Assembly (NCBI RefSeq): GCF_014851395.1
Contig: NW_024043372.1
Span: 40,519,386-40,583,385 of the forward strand
DNA from: Micropterus salmoides
Taxonomy: Eukaryota; Chordata; Actinopteri; Centrarchiformes; Centrarchidae
Direction: 5' to 3'
Length of the DNA: 64,000 nucleotides
This document shows positions 43,221 to 54,940 of this stretch, piece by piece. The notes beneath the pieces are model-generated. The model searched no databases. It was not told the DNA's origin and saw only the letters and a program-made list of their open reading frames with translations. A program made the position numbers and the translations under genes. Each line of letters starts with the position of its first letter. The first letter of the stretch is position 1.

Positions 43221-43429
43221 GTCGGATGACTAAAATCCTTAACACACGTAAAACTCAAGTTAAAAACTTAAGTTAAATAAAAAGGATATAAAAAATGTAA
43301 CGAAAAAGAGTGGATTAAAACTGGATAAGAGTCCGGTTTAAGATGGAGCTTCCGACAGGTAGCAACAGATGCCAACGCATGCGCAGAGTGTAGATTACGT
43401 CAGCAATTAGGTCAGCGATCTTGTGACTT

Positions 43430-44611
43430 GCTCACAAGATCGCTGTCGTACATCCTCTGCTGGGCCTTCTTGATGATAGTGTCAGTGTTGGGCTCCCACT
43501 TCAGGTCCTGGGAAATAGTGGAACTCAGAAACCTGAAGGATTCCACAGCAAACATAAGGCTGTTGAGTATGGTGATCGGGGGCAGAGTGGGGGGGCTCCT
43601 CCTGAAGTTCACGGTCATCTCCACAGTTTTGAGCGTGTTAAGCTCCAGGTTGTTCTGACCGCACCAGAGAGCCAGCTCCCATCTGTAGGCCAAGTCGTCA
43701 CCATCCCGGATGAGGCCAATGACCGTTGTGTCGTCAGCGAACTTCAGGAGTTTGACAGATGGGTCTCCTGAGGTGCAGTCGTTGGTGCAGAGGGAGAAGA
43801 CCAATGGGGAGAGCACACGCCCCTGGGGAGCACCAGTGCTGATAGTCTGGGTGCTGGATGTGATGTTCCCCAGCCTCACCTGCTGACTCCTGTCAGTCAG
43901 GAAGTCTGTGATCCACTGACAGGTGGAGGCAGGCACAGTGAGCTGGGTGAGGTTGGTGCTGAGGATGTCCTGTAGGCAAACTGCAGGGGGTCCAGCAGGG
44001 GGCCTGTAATGTCCTTCAGGTGGGCCAACACCAGTCTTTCAAAGGACTTCATGACTACAGATGTCAGGGCGACAGGCCTGTAGTCATTCAGTCCAGAGAT
44101 GGGGGGGTTTTTGGGACCGGGATGACTGTGGAGCATTTGAAGCAGGAGGGAACTTCAAACAGCTCCAGTGATTTGTTGAAGATCTGAGTGAAGATGGGGG
44201 CCAGCTGGTCTGCACAGATTTTCAGGCACGATGGTGAGACACCGTCAGGTCCAGGAGCCTTCTTGATCTGGTCGTTGGCTGCAAAGCTGTTATTTAGCTT
44301 TTCAGCATAGCAACTCTTTGCAGCTTTGACCTCTTTAGTCAGCATGTTCCTGGCCTGGTTGTACAGGACTCTGTTCCCACTTCTGAAGGCCTCCTCCTTG
44401 GTCTGACAAAGCTGCCTGAGTTTCGCTGTGACCCAGGGTTTTTGGTTGTTGTATGTGCGGAAGGTTTTAGTCGGCACACACGTCCCCACAAAAACTGATG
44501 TAAGATGTCACAGTGTCAGTTAGATTGTCCAGGTCAGTGGCTGCAGCCTCAAAAACACTCCAGTCAGTGCAGTCAAAGCAGGCCTGTAACTCCAGCTTTG
44601 ACTCGTTGGTC
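43430..44611 (-). pseudogene. CR1/Rex1-like LINE, 5' part (RT)
   Basis: Minus-strand frames 44489-44088, 44136-43897 and 43936-43412 give KPWVTAKLRQLCQTKEEAF, KAPGPDGVSPSCLK, LNDYRPVALTSVVMKSFERLV, DPLQFAYR, then (after a deletion of the palm A region) WITDFLTDRSQQVRLG, STGAPQGRVLSPLVFSL and KFADDTTVIGLI (motif C intact), then NNLELNTLKTVEM and QDLKWEPNTDTIIKKAQQRMY. Two frameshifts and a palm deletion make it inactive. Its downstream part is at 38662-39550; the two were separated by insertion of the LINE at 39551-43400. Confidence 0.87.
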
Positions 44612-44693
44612 CATCTAACTCCAGATAACTCCAAGATTCCTTACAGTGGTGCTGGAGGCCAGGGCGATGCCATCAAGGGAAACTATATCTTTA
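44612..44693 (-). repeat. L2 LINE fragment at contig end
   Basis: Reverse complement of the 19195-19262 region of the L2 RT (DIVSLDGIALASSTTLRNLG). It starts AGATAACTCC right where the CR1-like LINE ends, while the other end of that LINE abuts CATGTCCTGATCAAAGAT (38644-38661). L2 sequence is therefore interrupted by the CR1-like LINE with AGAT on both sides. Cut by the gap. Confidence 0.8.
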
Positions 44694-45193
44694 NNNNNNN
44701 NNNNNNNNNNNNNNNNNNNNNNNNNNNNNNNNNNNNNNNNNNNNNNNNNNNNNNNNNNNNNNNNNNNNNNNNNNNNNNNNNNNNNNNNNNNNNNNNNNNN
44801 NNNNNNNNNNNNNNNNNNNNNNNNNNNNNNNNNNNNNNNNNNNNNNNNNNNNNNNNNNNNNNNNNNNNNNNNNNNNNNNNNNNNNNNNNNNNNNNNNNNN
44901 NNNNNNNNNNNNNNNNNNNNNNNNNNNNNNNNNNNNNNNNNNNNNNNNNNNNNNNNNNNNNNNNNNNNNNNNNNNNNNNNNNNNNNNNNNNNNNNNNNNN
45001 NNNNNNNNNNNNNNNNNNNNNNNNNNNNNNNNNNNNNNNNNNNNNNNNNNNNNNNNNNNNNNNNNNNNNNNNNNNNNNNNNNNNNNNNNNNNNNNNNNNN
45101 NNNNNNNNNNNNNNNNNNNNNNNNNNNNNNNNNNNNNNNNNNNNNNNNNNNNNNNNNNNNNNNNNNNNNNNNNNNNNNNNNNNNNNNNNNNNN
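44694..45193. other. Assembly gap (500 N)
   Basis: Exactly 500 N; nominal scaffold join. L2 sequence on the left and Polinton ATPase on the right do not obviously belong together. Confidence 1.
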
Positions 45194-45440
45194 AAATAGT
45201 TTTTATCTACAGGTAGCAATGTATCATCGCATAAAGACAATGGCAAACCCTCAACAAAATTCACATTTCTTATTTTCAATAACTGGTCATACAATGGTTG
45301 CCAACACGAATAAAATATAAACAGCATTTTCAATCAAAATTTTCACAAAATATGTTTTACCGCTGTTTAAAGGACCTGACACAATTAGACTAAAAGGGTG
45401 TTGTAGTCTAAAATCAAAGCCATAGTCTCTCTAACAGCCA
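45194..45440 (-). pseudogene. Second Polinton ATPase fragment, Walker A intact
   Basis: Minus strand: PFSLIVSGPLNSGKTYFVKI (45394-45335 or so) contains a canonical Walker A loop GPLNSGKT, followed after a frameshift by CWQPLYDQLLKIRNVNFVEG and DDTLLPVDKNY. These match the N-terminal third of the FtsK/HerA-like packaging ATPase of Polintons/adintoviruses. It runs into the assembly gap, so the Walker B half may lie in missing sequence. Same gene order as the first copy (26400-26905). Confidence 0.8.
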
Positions 45441-45700
45441 TTTCAAAAGCTGAATGGTAAAGTTCTCAGATCAGGAAAAACTCTGCGTTTCATGTACACG
45501 ACTTGAAATCTTTTGGCAATTGTTTTGTTTTTTAGTTCAAAAGCCTTTTTATTGCTCAATATAGTGTCTGATTTTGTCAGCATGTGTTGCGGCGTCTCGT
45601 CAGAATTCAGAAACTTGTGTACAAGATCAATCAGGGTGTCTGGAGTGACAACTGATGCGTTATGAGAAGTTATAATGTTACGCCTTTGCATTTTATTAGC
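45441..45700 (-). pseudogene. Second Polinton polymerase B C-terminal fragment
   Basis: Minus strand, open from about 45700 to 45443. ITSHNASVVTPDTLIDLVH, then LNSDETPQHMLTKSDTI, KKAFELK and VVYMKRRVFPDLRTLPF match 26440-26640 closely. The polymerase similarity begins abruptly at about 45700, so this is an isolated end fragment rather than a full element. It is followed at once by the ATPase fragment. Confidence 0.85.
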
Positions 45701-47790
45701 GATCAAGAGGTGAATTTGTGCATTAAGTATACTTTGTCAATTAAAGCAAACTAGGTAGCCTTCTGTGTTTGAGAACTGCGCTGTTTTTCTGTAGTAAAAG
45801 TATCTTTTGTATTTCAAGCAAATAGGAGGCATTTTAATAAATTTTAACAAAACTCCCGTCACCGCTATGCATCATGGGATTTCTGAGGGACGGCCTTTAA
45901 GCTGATAGGCTATAAGGTCCTCAAATTCCACTGGAAGCCAACAGCCTTGCTTTTACACCTGTATGGCAGTAGGGGGTGGTAAAACCTGTGGGGATGCAGA
46001 ACAGGGGTCTCATTTATAAAACTGTACGTAGAAACTTCACTGAAAGTGTACGTGCTTCCAAAAGCCAAAAATGGAATACAGCAAAAAATATTCAGACTTA
46101 TAAAACCGTGCGTATGCACACTTGTAAGCAAGTTCCCTTTATAAATTAAAATCAACTTGAAATGTGGCGTATGTGAGGCGCCATGTCCGATCCCATCAAA
46201 CACCTACAATTGCCTATAAATGGTCAGTGGAATTAATATTAATACGCACTGACTGTGGGAAGAAAAGGAGGCAAACTCTGAAAGAGAAGCTACAAAATGA
46301 GACGTCACACACACTACTTACTTGTGTAGTACTGCAGAGTGCAGTATCTACTAGAGTCAAAGAGCACATCTGTGGTCCTGTTTTTTATCTATAAAAAATG
46401 TCTTCCTAAGAAGGTATTGCATGAATGCATTACCACTGATCTAACCGCAACATGTTTGACTGGCTAGTCTTAAATCTTTAAAGGCATTTTTCTCAGTTTC
46501 AGTGTTTGCGTAGTTACTGCACTTAGCCTTTACAGAACAGTATGCACTAGTATTTGCTCGACTGACGGCATCATTTTAAATGCAATTTGTCCTCCTGTTC
46601 ACCTTATTTATGAGAATAAATTTTACTGCATACAAGTAATTAATATGATTCCTGATTAAACTGTACAACATATGAGGTGTTCTTTTGCAGAAACAGATAT
46701 CTCCGTTTATGTTTATTATCCTCAGTCATGGTTCTTTTTGTGCGCCGCAAATTATCTTAAATTATGTTTTTTTATAGCGAACTTCAGGGAAAATCAATCA
46801 AACAAGTGTCTGATTATTTAGATAGGCTTTAAGCCTATACTACTCAGAGGTAATATTTCGATTTATTTTACACAGTAGTTGGCCTATTCATTTCAAACAG
46901 TTTCATCCTTCTGCCATGTGAGTCGCCGTTTCTCATTTCTGCTCTTTATGTGCGTACGCGTGGTTCTGAGTTTACTTACAGGATGCACATTTCCAATATC
47001 TTCAACAAGTTTGTTTTTTATAGATCACAACCTTTGCTAGGGAAGTGGCGTTAGTTGTTGCCACCTATATTGTAATAATATTTATTTCTACTTACTGTAT
47101 TGTCCTCTTCTGTGTTACTTTCTTAGACCGATCATGTGTTTTGCCTGCAACTTCTTAATTATTAGCTAGTAAACAAAATACGTCAGATGTGATACCGTAA
47201 AAAACAGAAGTTTAAATGGCTTGATAATAAAGAAAAGCTCAAGTACTGTGCTATCACAGTATCGATAATCCTTACGCCTTTTCTTTAACAGCTGTTTATG
47301 CAGTGTTTTGTAGGAAGTCTATTCAGCATGATAACCATCAGAATATGTAAAATACTAGGTTATAGGATTTCTTGTCCTTCCTCTATCATATGGAAGGTTG
47401 AATACCATGTTAGAATACATAGGATTAACCATTACGAGTGACACACACAAACACACCCCATGATGAAAGATCAAAAATACAGAAGATAGCCTACAGTAGC
47501 CTATCATATACCACATACGCTCTCCTCGCATTTAAGGGGAGACACGCAAAACTTCCTATGGATAGCCTAACAGATAAAACGGTCTCGTGTCTTAATAGGA
47601 TTCTACTATATGTTTATAGACATTGATTGCGCTATAAGGAGTTTTAACAATTCATTCAAGCACACTGTTTTAGGCTAATGCAAGCTACTAACACAGTAGC
47701 CTATTTTATATTATAAATGAAAAGAAAGAAAATAAAAAAACACGATGTAGGCTAGTTATAAATAGGCCTAAATATTTGGACTTTGTGCAT
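45701..47790. other. Non-coding; MITE-like segment at 46005-46190
   Basis: 46008-46190 contains CAGGGGTCTCATTTATAAAA and several GTACGTA/GTGCGTATGC words, the terminal signature of a common teleost non-autonomous DNA element. 46400-47790 is AT-rich with no gene that I can support. Confidence 0.5.
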
Positions 47791-47792
47791 GT

Positions 47793-49165
47793 GTAACCCA
47801 GGTTAAAATTCCCTGGTCCCATTTTTTTTCTCAGTCACCTGAACACACCACCAGACACACCCTTGAGTCACATGGTAGTTTCAGTGAACGCTTTCAACCT
47901 ATCATAGCGGTCGAGCGCGTTTTACAAGCCGAGGTGAGTTTCCCCAATCAGTAGTGTGAGGGGGAAACCACCGGAGTAGCTGCACTCGGTATGTCTCTAC
48001 ACAAACAATGGTCTTTTTGCTTATTTTCCATCTTAAATGCTCGTTTGACTCTAGAATGCGATTGTGTATTTGTAGTGCCCACTACCGTGGTCTTTAGAAG
48101 CCGCAGTGTGTTGAATATCTGTGGGAATTGGTGAGTCTGTTTGTTGTTGTGTCCACTGGCATGTTGCTAATAGCATTAGCCATGCTATCTATTATGTTGA
48201 AGTTTCTGCTAGCTCAATGCTAACAGCCTTAGCCATCTCAATGTAATTCAAGGGGCTGTGGTGGCTGGTAGCATTAGCAATGCTAGTAGCATTTGCTTTC
48301 CATAGCTCCTATGGAGTTTTTATTGGGTTCAATGAATGATAATGCAAACCTAGCGCTTTGTTTTCAATGCTATAGCTTTAAGTATTTAAATGCTTTATTT
48401 ACATACTAAGTGACAAAATTATCAATTGTATTGACTGGAATGTTATGTTGTAAATAACCCTAACATTTCTGGGTGTTACATGCATTTAAGTACTTTTGTA
48501 CAAGTTGTCATGTAACAATTACTTATGCCATGCTATTGTGTACACATAAAACATAAAACTAGCTAATAGATAAACTAAATAATGAGGAGTGATTAAACCA
48601 TGGGTACTGTTTATTTAATACAGGCCAGGTGAGGCCAGTTGCGGGTCAGTTGATGGTGAGCTGCTACTACTACCTGGAACAGAACCTGCCCCAATAAACT
48701 CATCGCCCCCTGTAGGGTCTGGTAGGAGGCTGTTGCAGCTTTGCTCACCCCCTCCACTCTCATTCACACACACGGCCATTCAGTAAGCCTTGGCTTATGG
48801 ACTATTTGCGTTCCACGGATCATTCTCGTCATTTGGACGTAGCGTTCATCTTTCATGAACAAAAGAAAATGTCCTATAGTGTGTTGTGACTGTCCTTAAA
48901 TCTGAGTACTCCTCAATTTGTTGCTGTATTGTTTCTGTGAACTACTGAGTCAACGGAACTGAATTTCCTCAAGTGCACTCTATCAAAACCAACGTTTCTG
49001 CAGATTGTAAATATTTTGGGGGTGGTTGTTTGTTTTTTTTTTTGTCCTTGTTTCCACATAAAATATGGTACCAACACCAAATATAATTATCGGCCTCAGT
49101 CTCATTATTTGCCTTTTCAACACCTCCTTCAGTCAAAACCTTATCTTCTGTAACCACGCCTATAT
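47793..49165 (-). repeat. Inverted repeat pair, right arm (uninterrupted)
   Basis: Reverse complement of 29940-32530 without the hAT-like insert. Boundary GTAACCCAGGTTAAAAT at 47793; far end near CTGTAACCACGCC (49150). Contains TTATTTAATACAGGCC (48610) and CATTAGCAATGCTAGTAGCA. About 1.37 kb. The minus-strand 62-codon frame at 49157-48969 is open here but disrupted in the other arm, so coding capacity is not supported. Identity of the repeat family is unknown. Confidence 0.8.
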
Positions 49166-50025
49166 GCTACACATGCTATCTGTTCATTTAGCCTATTTCA
49201 CATCCTTGGAGTCAAATAAGAATGAAAAGAATAATCACTCACGCAACTGAAACATTTTGTTAATTGCCATTATTTAGGCTACTAGAAGGCAGTTTAGTAG
49301 CTAACGGTTAAGAAAACACAAACCTGTAGGCTATAACTTCAGGAATAAAATAAAGCTCCTCTCTGTGAACAGTTTTGCCTCATATTAGGCTAAAGTATAG
49401 GAAGAAATAAAACATCGGCGGATCTACATAATCACGCTTTCATGTTAAGCAGACAGTCTTTTGATAGGAGGCAATCACATTTGCCAAGAAACCCCACCCC
49501 GCTACATTGGACATGTTAATAAAATGGACAAATTATTAACATTGTTTTTAATGCACAGTTAACAGGAAGGATTCTAAATGTAGGTCTTATTTATTTTTTT
49601 CACTGCCTGATGGGTCCTGTAGGCTATGACGGGGGGAAATAAAATAAGCTACTTGAGCACAAGTTTCTCATAGGTAAAGAAGAAGGGAGTGAATTCAGTT
49701 TTATCCTGCGACACCTGTGAGTCGCTTTTTCTCCTAGCTGTGTAAGACCCTATATTACTCCAATAAAATAAATGCTCTTTTTCTCCTCCGTCAATGTGGC
49801 AGGTTACAGCAATAGTCAGCCTTAAGAGTCACACAAGAATGCAAAATAATCACACACGCATTTGAAACATTTTGTTACTGAGAAAGTTTAATTGCCATCA
49901 TATTTACTATAAGACAGCTTAGCCACGCAGGAGCATGCAACGATAACCTTTACTTACTACTCCTGTTTGATTTTATTACTGTATTATTGTGTCAATGACA
50001 CGTCCAGTGCAATGGGAATATTCTT
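49166..50025. other. No recognisable gene
   Basis: Short phrases recur (CACACGCA..TGAAACATTTTGTTA near 49241 and 49853), suggesting a degenerate internal duplication. No coding sequence. Confidence 0.45.
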
Positions 50026-50027
50026 TC

Positions 50028-50700
50028 TAGAGCCCGACCGATTTATCGTTTTGCAGATATTATTGGCCGATATAAGCTAGTTGCAGATGTATCTGCATCT
50101 GTGTTTATAAGAGTCGATATGATTATTAAAAAAGAGAAACAGAGTAGGATTCTTCCCTCATGTCATGTTGCTTAGTTTGCCCACCAGAGGGCACGCTGCA
50201 GCACCACAGAACAAAACATCAGCTGACCACATTCTGCCAGAGCTCAGAGCGGCTCTGCCGGAGCCACGGTGAGGAGCTCCCTAGCTTCTGGTAGCGCTCA
50301 CACTCAGTGCTCCCGGGGAGTTGTTAATTTGTCACGTCAATTACATGACATAAATAATAATCACAGCACTCATCACTTCTCTCCTGAAAACATTCATACC
50401 AGACCTCCCGTTTTTCACTGCACTCTCCCGGGTCACAGCAAGATGTTTCATGTTACAGTAGGCGAGTAGTGGAGGCTAACGTTACGCTGACACACGTGAT
50501 TTTAGATTTATTCTGAAACAGTGAGGCACTTCTAGTGAACGGTCCTCATTTCTCCCTACTTACTGTAAATATTATTTACATAATCAGTGGAGGCGTGCTA
50601 ATATTAATGACGATTAAACTATAGTTTGACATATTCTAAATATATCTGCGAGTTGCTTGTCTCTAGTTACAGTCGATATGTCAGAAATGATTAAACCAGA
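50028..50700. repeat. hAT-type repeat end
   Basis: CTAGAGCCCGACCGATTTAT at 50028 followed by GGCCGATATAAGC is the terminal sequence of a widespread fish hAT repeat. CAGTCGATATGTCAG at about 50668 may be part of its other side. No transposase. Right boundary uncertain. At 50704-50760 GAATAAGAATCAGCTTTATT and GGAATTTGACTCTGGATTGT form a CR1/Rex1-type LINE 3' end on the minus strand, as at 38663. Confidence 0.5.
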
Positions 50701-51103
50701 GCGGACTTCAGAATAAGAATCAGCTTTATTTTAAGGAATTTGACTCTGGATTGTACAATGAGATCTATTTCATTATGTCGTTTTATGCGTTAAACACTTA
50801 CACACACTAATTTTGATGTGTTCTGAGAAAGTCTCTCGTTGTTTTTTTCAGTCCACTAATTTTGTTGTTCAGCAGTGAACGTACCCTTTCTGCCTCTGAG
50901 AAAAGACTCCAGGTGCATAAAAGGATTATTCTCACAGGAAAAATCTAGCAGTTGTGGAAAATAAATGGTCTCACACAGAGGTTTTAACTCTTTGAAGGAA
51001 TAACTGCAGGAAAGTGTGCGGCCACTTGCAGTACAGCAGCAGCAGCATGTGCGCAGCTACTAGGCATATAATCTTTAACGGGGCAGCATCGAAGGTTAAT
51101 GAA

Positions 51104-51300
51104 CAGGGCTGGACTGGTAATCTGGCGTACCGGGCAAATGCCCAGTGGCCCGACGCACCTTTGGGGCCGGTATAATGTGAATTATTTATTTATATAACTG
51201 TTTTAAAAAAAATAAATGGGCCAACGATCGGCCCATAAAACATGGACAGCGGCCCGTTGGGTAATTTTCTATACTGACACTGGGCCGGCCCAATGACATC
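51104..51300. repeat. hAT-type repeat with CAGGGCTGGACTGG end
   Basis: CAGGGCTGGACTGGTAATCT at 51104 and a matching GGGCCGGCCCAATGACATC word at about 51280 resemble the terminal parts of a teleost hAT MITE. Boundaries approximate. Confidence 0.45.
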
Positions 51301-53201
51301 TCTTACTAGCCCCCACCCCCTCTGCTCTCTGTTTCTTGCGTTACGCCCCCCCCCCCCCAAAACGAAAATCTTCAGACGGCTGCCGCCAAATGCGCAGGTG
51401 TAAAGTCCCAGATAATCAGAGAGACAGAAAAAACAGAAACCTGGCTCTCAGAGTTTGTTTCAAAACTATCATATTAAAGAGTTTGGGCTTTAAAAACATT
51501 GACAAAGATTTTTAAAGTGGTGAAGGTGGGTTTTATTTTTATAGCTGGCCTATCCTTGAACAATTTCTTAATCATACCTCCTGCCTTCTGTATGCAAAGG
51601 TCTTGTCCATCATTGCTGCCACCTGGTGCTTGTCTTTTCCTTACTTCTATGAGGAGGTCAACTCTATATATCCTAGTGTCTCAGCTGTTTCACCTGCTGG
51701 ATAGGTGGGGCAGGGTTTTAAACAAAAATAACATATTTAGTATCAGGATTCAACAAAGCTCCAGTTTCTTTGAAAGCAGTGTTAGCCCTGTCCAGCTGTA
51801 GCTGAGTATCAGAAGCAAACAGGGGCATGGGGAAGACAATGGGCCATGCAGTGGATCTCGAGGAGGTGGACTCAAAACAACACAAATCTGAAGGATTGCG
51901 CCAAAGTTGGCCAGCCGCTTGTAGACCCATGAGCAACTATTGTCCCATTTCTGAAATTTACACCTTTGCTCGACTGGTCAACTTCTGTTGTACCAGGGAA
52001 GTATGTAGTCTGAGCTATTATTTTAAATCATTCAGAGGGACTGTTAAGAATTTTGTAACCTCCTAGGGAAGTTTTTTCAAAACTGAGTATCTCAAAAGCT
52101 GATGTTTAGAAGCAAGTGAGAGGGGCACGTTTTTAAAGCAATTGGCGTGTCGCATAACCTGCTTTAAAAAACTGTGTTTGGCCTCACAGAGTCCCACAAG
52201 ACGTCCAAACATCCTTATCAGGATAGTGCTCTAAATAATGTTTTGGGAGCAGTTGCACATCAGGGAAGAGTTCTTAATACTTTCGTTTGTGCTCTGAAAA
52301 TTTGCCCTTAAGATAGGTAATGGACAAATCTGTGTGTGTTGGAACAACCACAAGCTCTACAATGTTGCTGAATTTCACCCTCAGGCACCAGATGCCCAAT
52401 TATGAATGAGTAGTCTTAACAGAGCCCAATTTTTATGGCGTTACAACCTTTTGTCCTAGTTGAAAATGTGTGTCTTGTCTGCCCACGTGTAAGGGAAATG
52501 CAGGATAGATTTGTTGAGGGTTTCAAGATAGAGGGGTTATGAGTCTGCAGCCATCTGGCCCTGAAACTACCACAATGATGGCTAACCTTTCACCAGCTTC
52601 AGCTCCTGAGCTGATTAGAGACGGATTCCCAGCCTGCTGGTGCATCGGCTGCTAGCTACGTCTACTTCCCTGCCTGCCCGTCAGCCTGCCAACCCCCGCA
52701 CAAGAAACGGGGTCACCTTCCTATTAACCTTCGGTAAAGCCTTCCAGAAGGAGACGTGGATTTCACCATCATTGTGCCTCTCTGTGATCCAGCTCCACTG
52801 AGTCACTGCTGCCCAGTTTTTCATCCTCTAATTCTCTACCCCAGAGTAGCACAGAGGTGGCCTCTCCTGCCCTCTCTGTGGTTTATAGTCTGCATGTTTC
52901 CTCCCATCTTTGTGAGACTGTCTCATTCCCTTCATTCAGTGTCAAGCTTCCCTCCCTGTTTCCCAGTGTTATGTTGGATTACCGTGGATTTAGTATTTTG
53001 GTTCTTGCCTGCCTTCTCTGTGTGGACTATTGCTTTTTTTAAATTTTTTTTAAGATAGGTAATGGACTAATCTGGGGGATTGGGGATTATGGGTCGTGCA
53101 TTTTGGACTGCCTTCTTTGCCTCTGCTTTTAAATCATTAACTTTTTGTAAATAAACTCGGAATCTGCTCAGCCATGGTGTCTGCGCTCTGGTTTCCTGTG
53201 T
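51300..53201. other. Non-coding; retroelement-like tail at 53140-53195
   Basis: No gene is supported. The stretch 53148-53200 (GTAAATAAACTCGGAATCTG...) resembles polyadenylated retroelement ends in fish. Two copies of the phrase AAGATAGGTAATGGAC occur (52311 and 53051). Confidence 0.4.
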
Positions 53202-53205
53202 TTAA

Positions 53206-54936
53206 AGAGGTGGTATTATGCTCATTTTCAGGTTCAAAATGTTAGAGGTTGTACCAGAACAGGTTTACATGATTTAATTTTCAAAAAACACCATATTTTT
53301 TTCATACTGCACATTGCTGCAGCTGTACGATCTGCTCTTGAGCTACAGAGTGATGCATCTTACTTGTACAAAATCTTTGTTGGGAGTTGCACATGTGCAG
53401 TTCCCAGGTAAGGACTACTAGCCTATCAGAAGCAGAGAAGGGCGGGTCGTAAGAAACAAGGTAGTGTGATCCAAATCAAAGCTGCTTCAGACTGCGACCG
53501 TAACCTAGCAGATGGTAGAAGTTACTCACAAGTCCACAACATCATTGTTCCACATCTGACCATAAACCACTAAAAAATCACCATATTTCAACTCAATTTT
53601 ACATAAAAATTGGCCAAACAATTTGAACGTTTGCTCAGTAGCTTTCACATCAGGTGTAACATTAGCATTATAGCTATAACTAGCTGTATTAGCCAACGTT
53701 TACAACAACTCCGCACTTCAACAGTCTGTGAAGTTACATTGCCGTGTTTATTTTAAATATAGTTCACAACCAATAAAGAATACTTTCAGGTTGTGATTGT
53801 GAATTTCCAGAGTTGCATCGTCTTTTAGGACTAAATGTTGAACTGTTGCCGGTGTTTCTGACGATCTATGCTGCCTTGCCGAAAAATGCTACCATAGCGC
53901 AAATCGATAGACTCGACTCTGCTCGGCCCTGCTCCGTTTCCATTGCAGATAGCACCCAGAGGAAGTACGTAGCTTGTTGTCATAGCGACGCCACACACAA
54001 CTGCCGCGACGTAATGTTCAATGCGACACACACACCAGCGATCCACACAGCTTTCTCTTTTTTAAGTTGAAACGTTTCAACCTTCCTCAGAATGTAAAGA
54101 CAGATAAGCGGTATGAAAAGCTTCCAGCTGTGTTTTCCTCTGCCGTTGTTGCTGCAGCGGTCTGTGTGACGGCGGGAGCAGAGCGCTCTGTGAGCGGGCG
54201 GCTGGCCGGCCTCACACGCTCCTCCCGCGGGTCACAGCAGGCTTCCCCCGCAGCCACTTGCTGAGCTCCTCAACTCCGAAAATATTCAAGCACATTTTTG
54301 TTCTGCCATCACTTCTCTAAAACTGTCAATATTGGAAATCTACACAGCTGATTTCTCACCTCAAAACTTCTCAGAAGTGGATTTAGTGATGAAATTCCAT
54401 ATGGAAACTGTAACATATAAAACTTTCTGTTGCTGGCCTCTGTCTGGTGCAGCAATGATGATGCAGTGAATAGTGAATATTCTCTCTGACCAATCAGCAG
54501 TCTGTCTGTTTTCACGTTACATTTTAGTTTCCCTCAGCTCGCTTGGAACCTCGACGGAGGTGAGGTTATATGAAAAAAAGTACCTGGAAGCAGGTACAGG
54601 TCCAACATTTCTACAATGGAAACCCAAACAAAGGCGAGTCGAGCCAAAGGGCCTCCGCTCAGACTAGCTTGGTTTGAGGGCGTGCCTGACCCGCTAGCCG
54701 CTTGGCAAGCTTTATGACCCCGTTTTCATTGTGACGTCAAAAGTAAAGGAAGTGAAGGGCTGGACAACAAACGAGCTGTTATGAAGCGGTTCAGAGCAGA
54801 ACTTTCTGTGGGAGATGGGAACTACCTTTGGGCTGGACTTTGGGCTTTTTCACTTTGCAAACCTGTTACATGCACAAAAAAGAGATATAACTCAATAAAG
54901 GAGAGGGGAAAAGCCAAAAAGCAGAATACCACCTCT
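53206..54936. mobile_element. TTAA-flanked non-autonomous DNA transposon
   Basis: 1731 bp bounded by TTAA on both sides (53202-53205 and 54937-54940). Inverted ends: left AGAGGTGGTATTATGCTCAT, right (other strand) AGAGGTGGTATTCTGCTTTT. TTAA targets are used by piggyBac and Kolobok superfamilies. No transposase. The interior has a second pair of fish-type repeat words (GCTCGGCCCTGCTCCGTTTC near 53926; AACCTCGACGGAGGTGAGG near 54547), which may be another nested insertion. Confidence 0.8.
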
Positions 54937-54940
54937 TTAA

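Larger units (their letters stand above)
39551..43400 (-). mobile_element. Nearly complete L2-like LINE (esterase ORF1, EN, RT)
   Basis: Minus strand from about 43400 to the (AAT)n tail at 39551-39572. Carries ORF1 with coiled coil and SGNH esterase remnant, ORF2 with apurinic endonuclease and reverse transcriptase, and a short 3' UTR. It is inserted inside the CR1/Rex1-like LINE, splitting its ORF2 between RMY and FQRQLRRL. It is one of the longest LINE copies in the window, but has at least two frameshifts. Confidence 0.88.

Noticed and set aside
53813..54264. Frames in the GC-rich segment of the TTAA element
   Set aside because: They lie within a non-autonomous repeat and show no domain or codon-level conservation that I can see.
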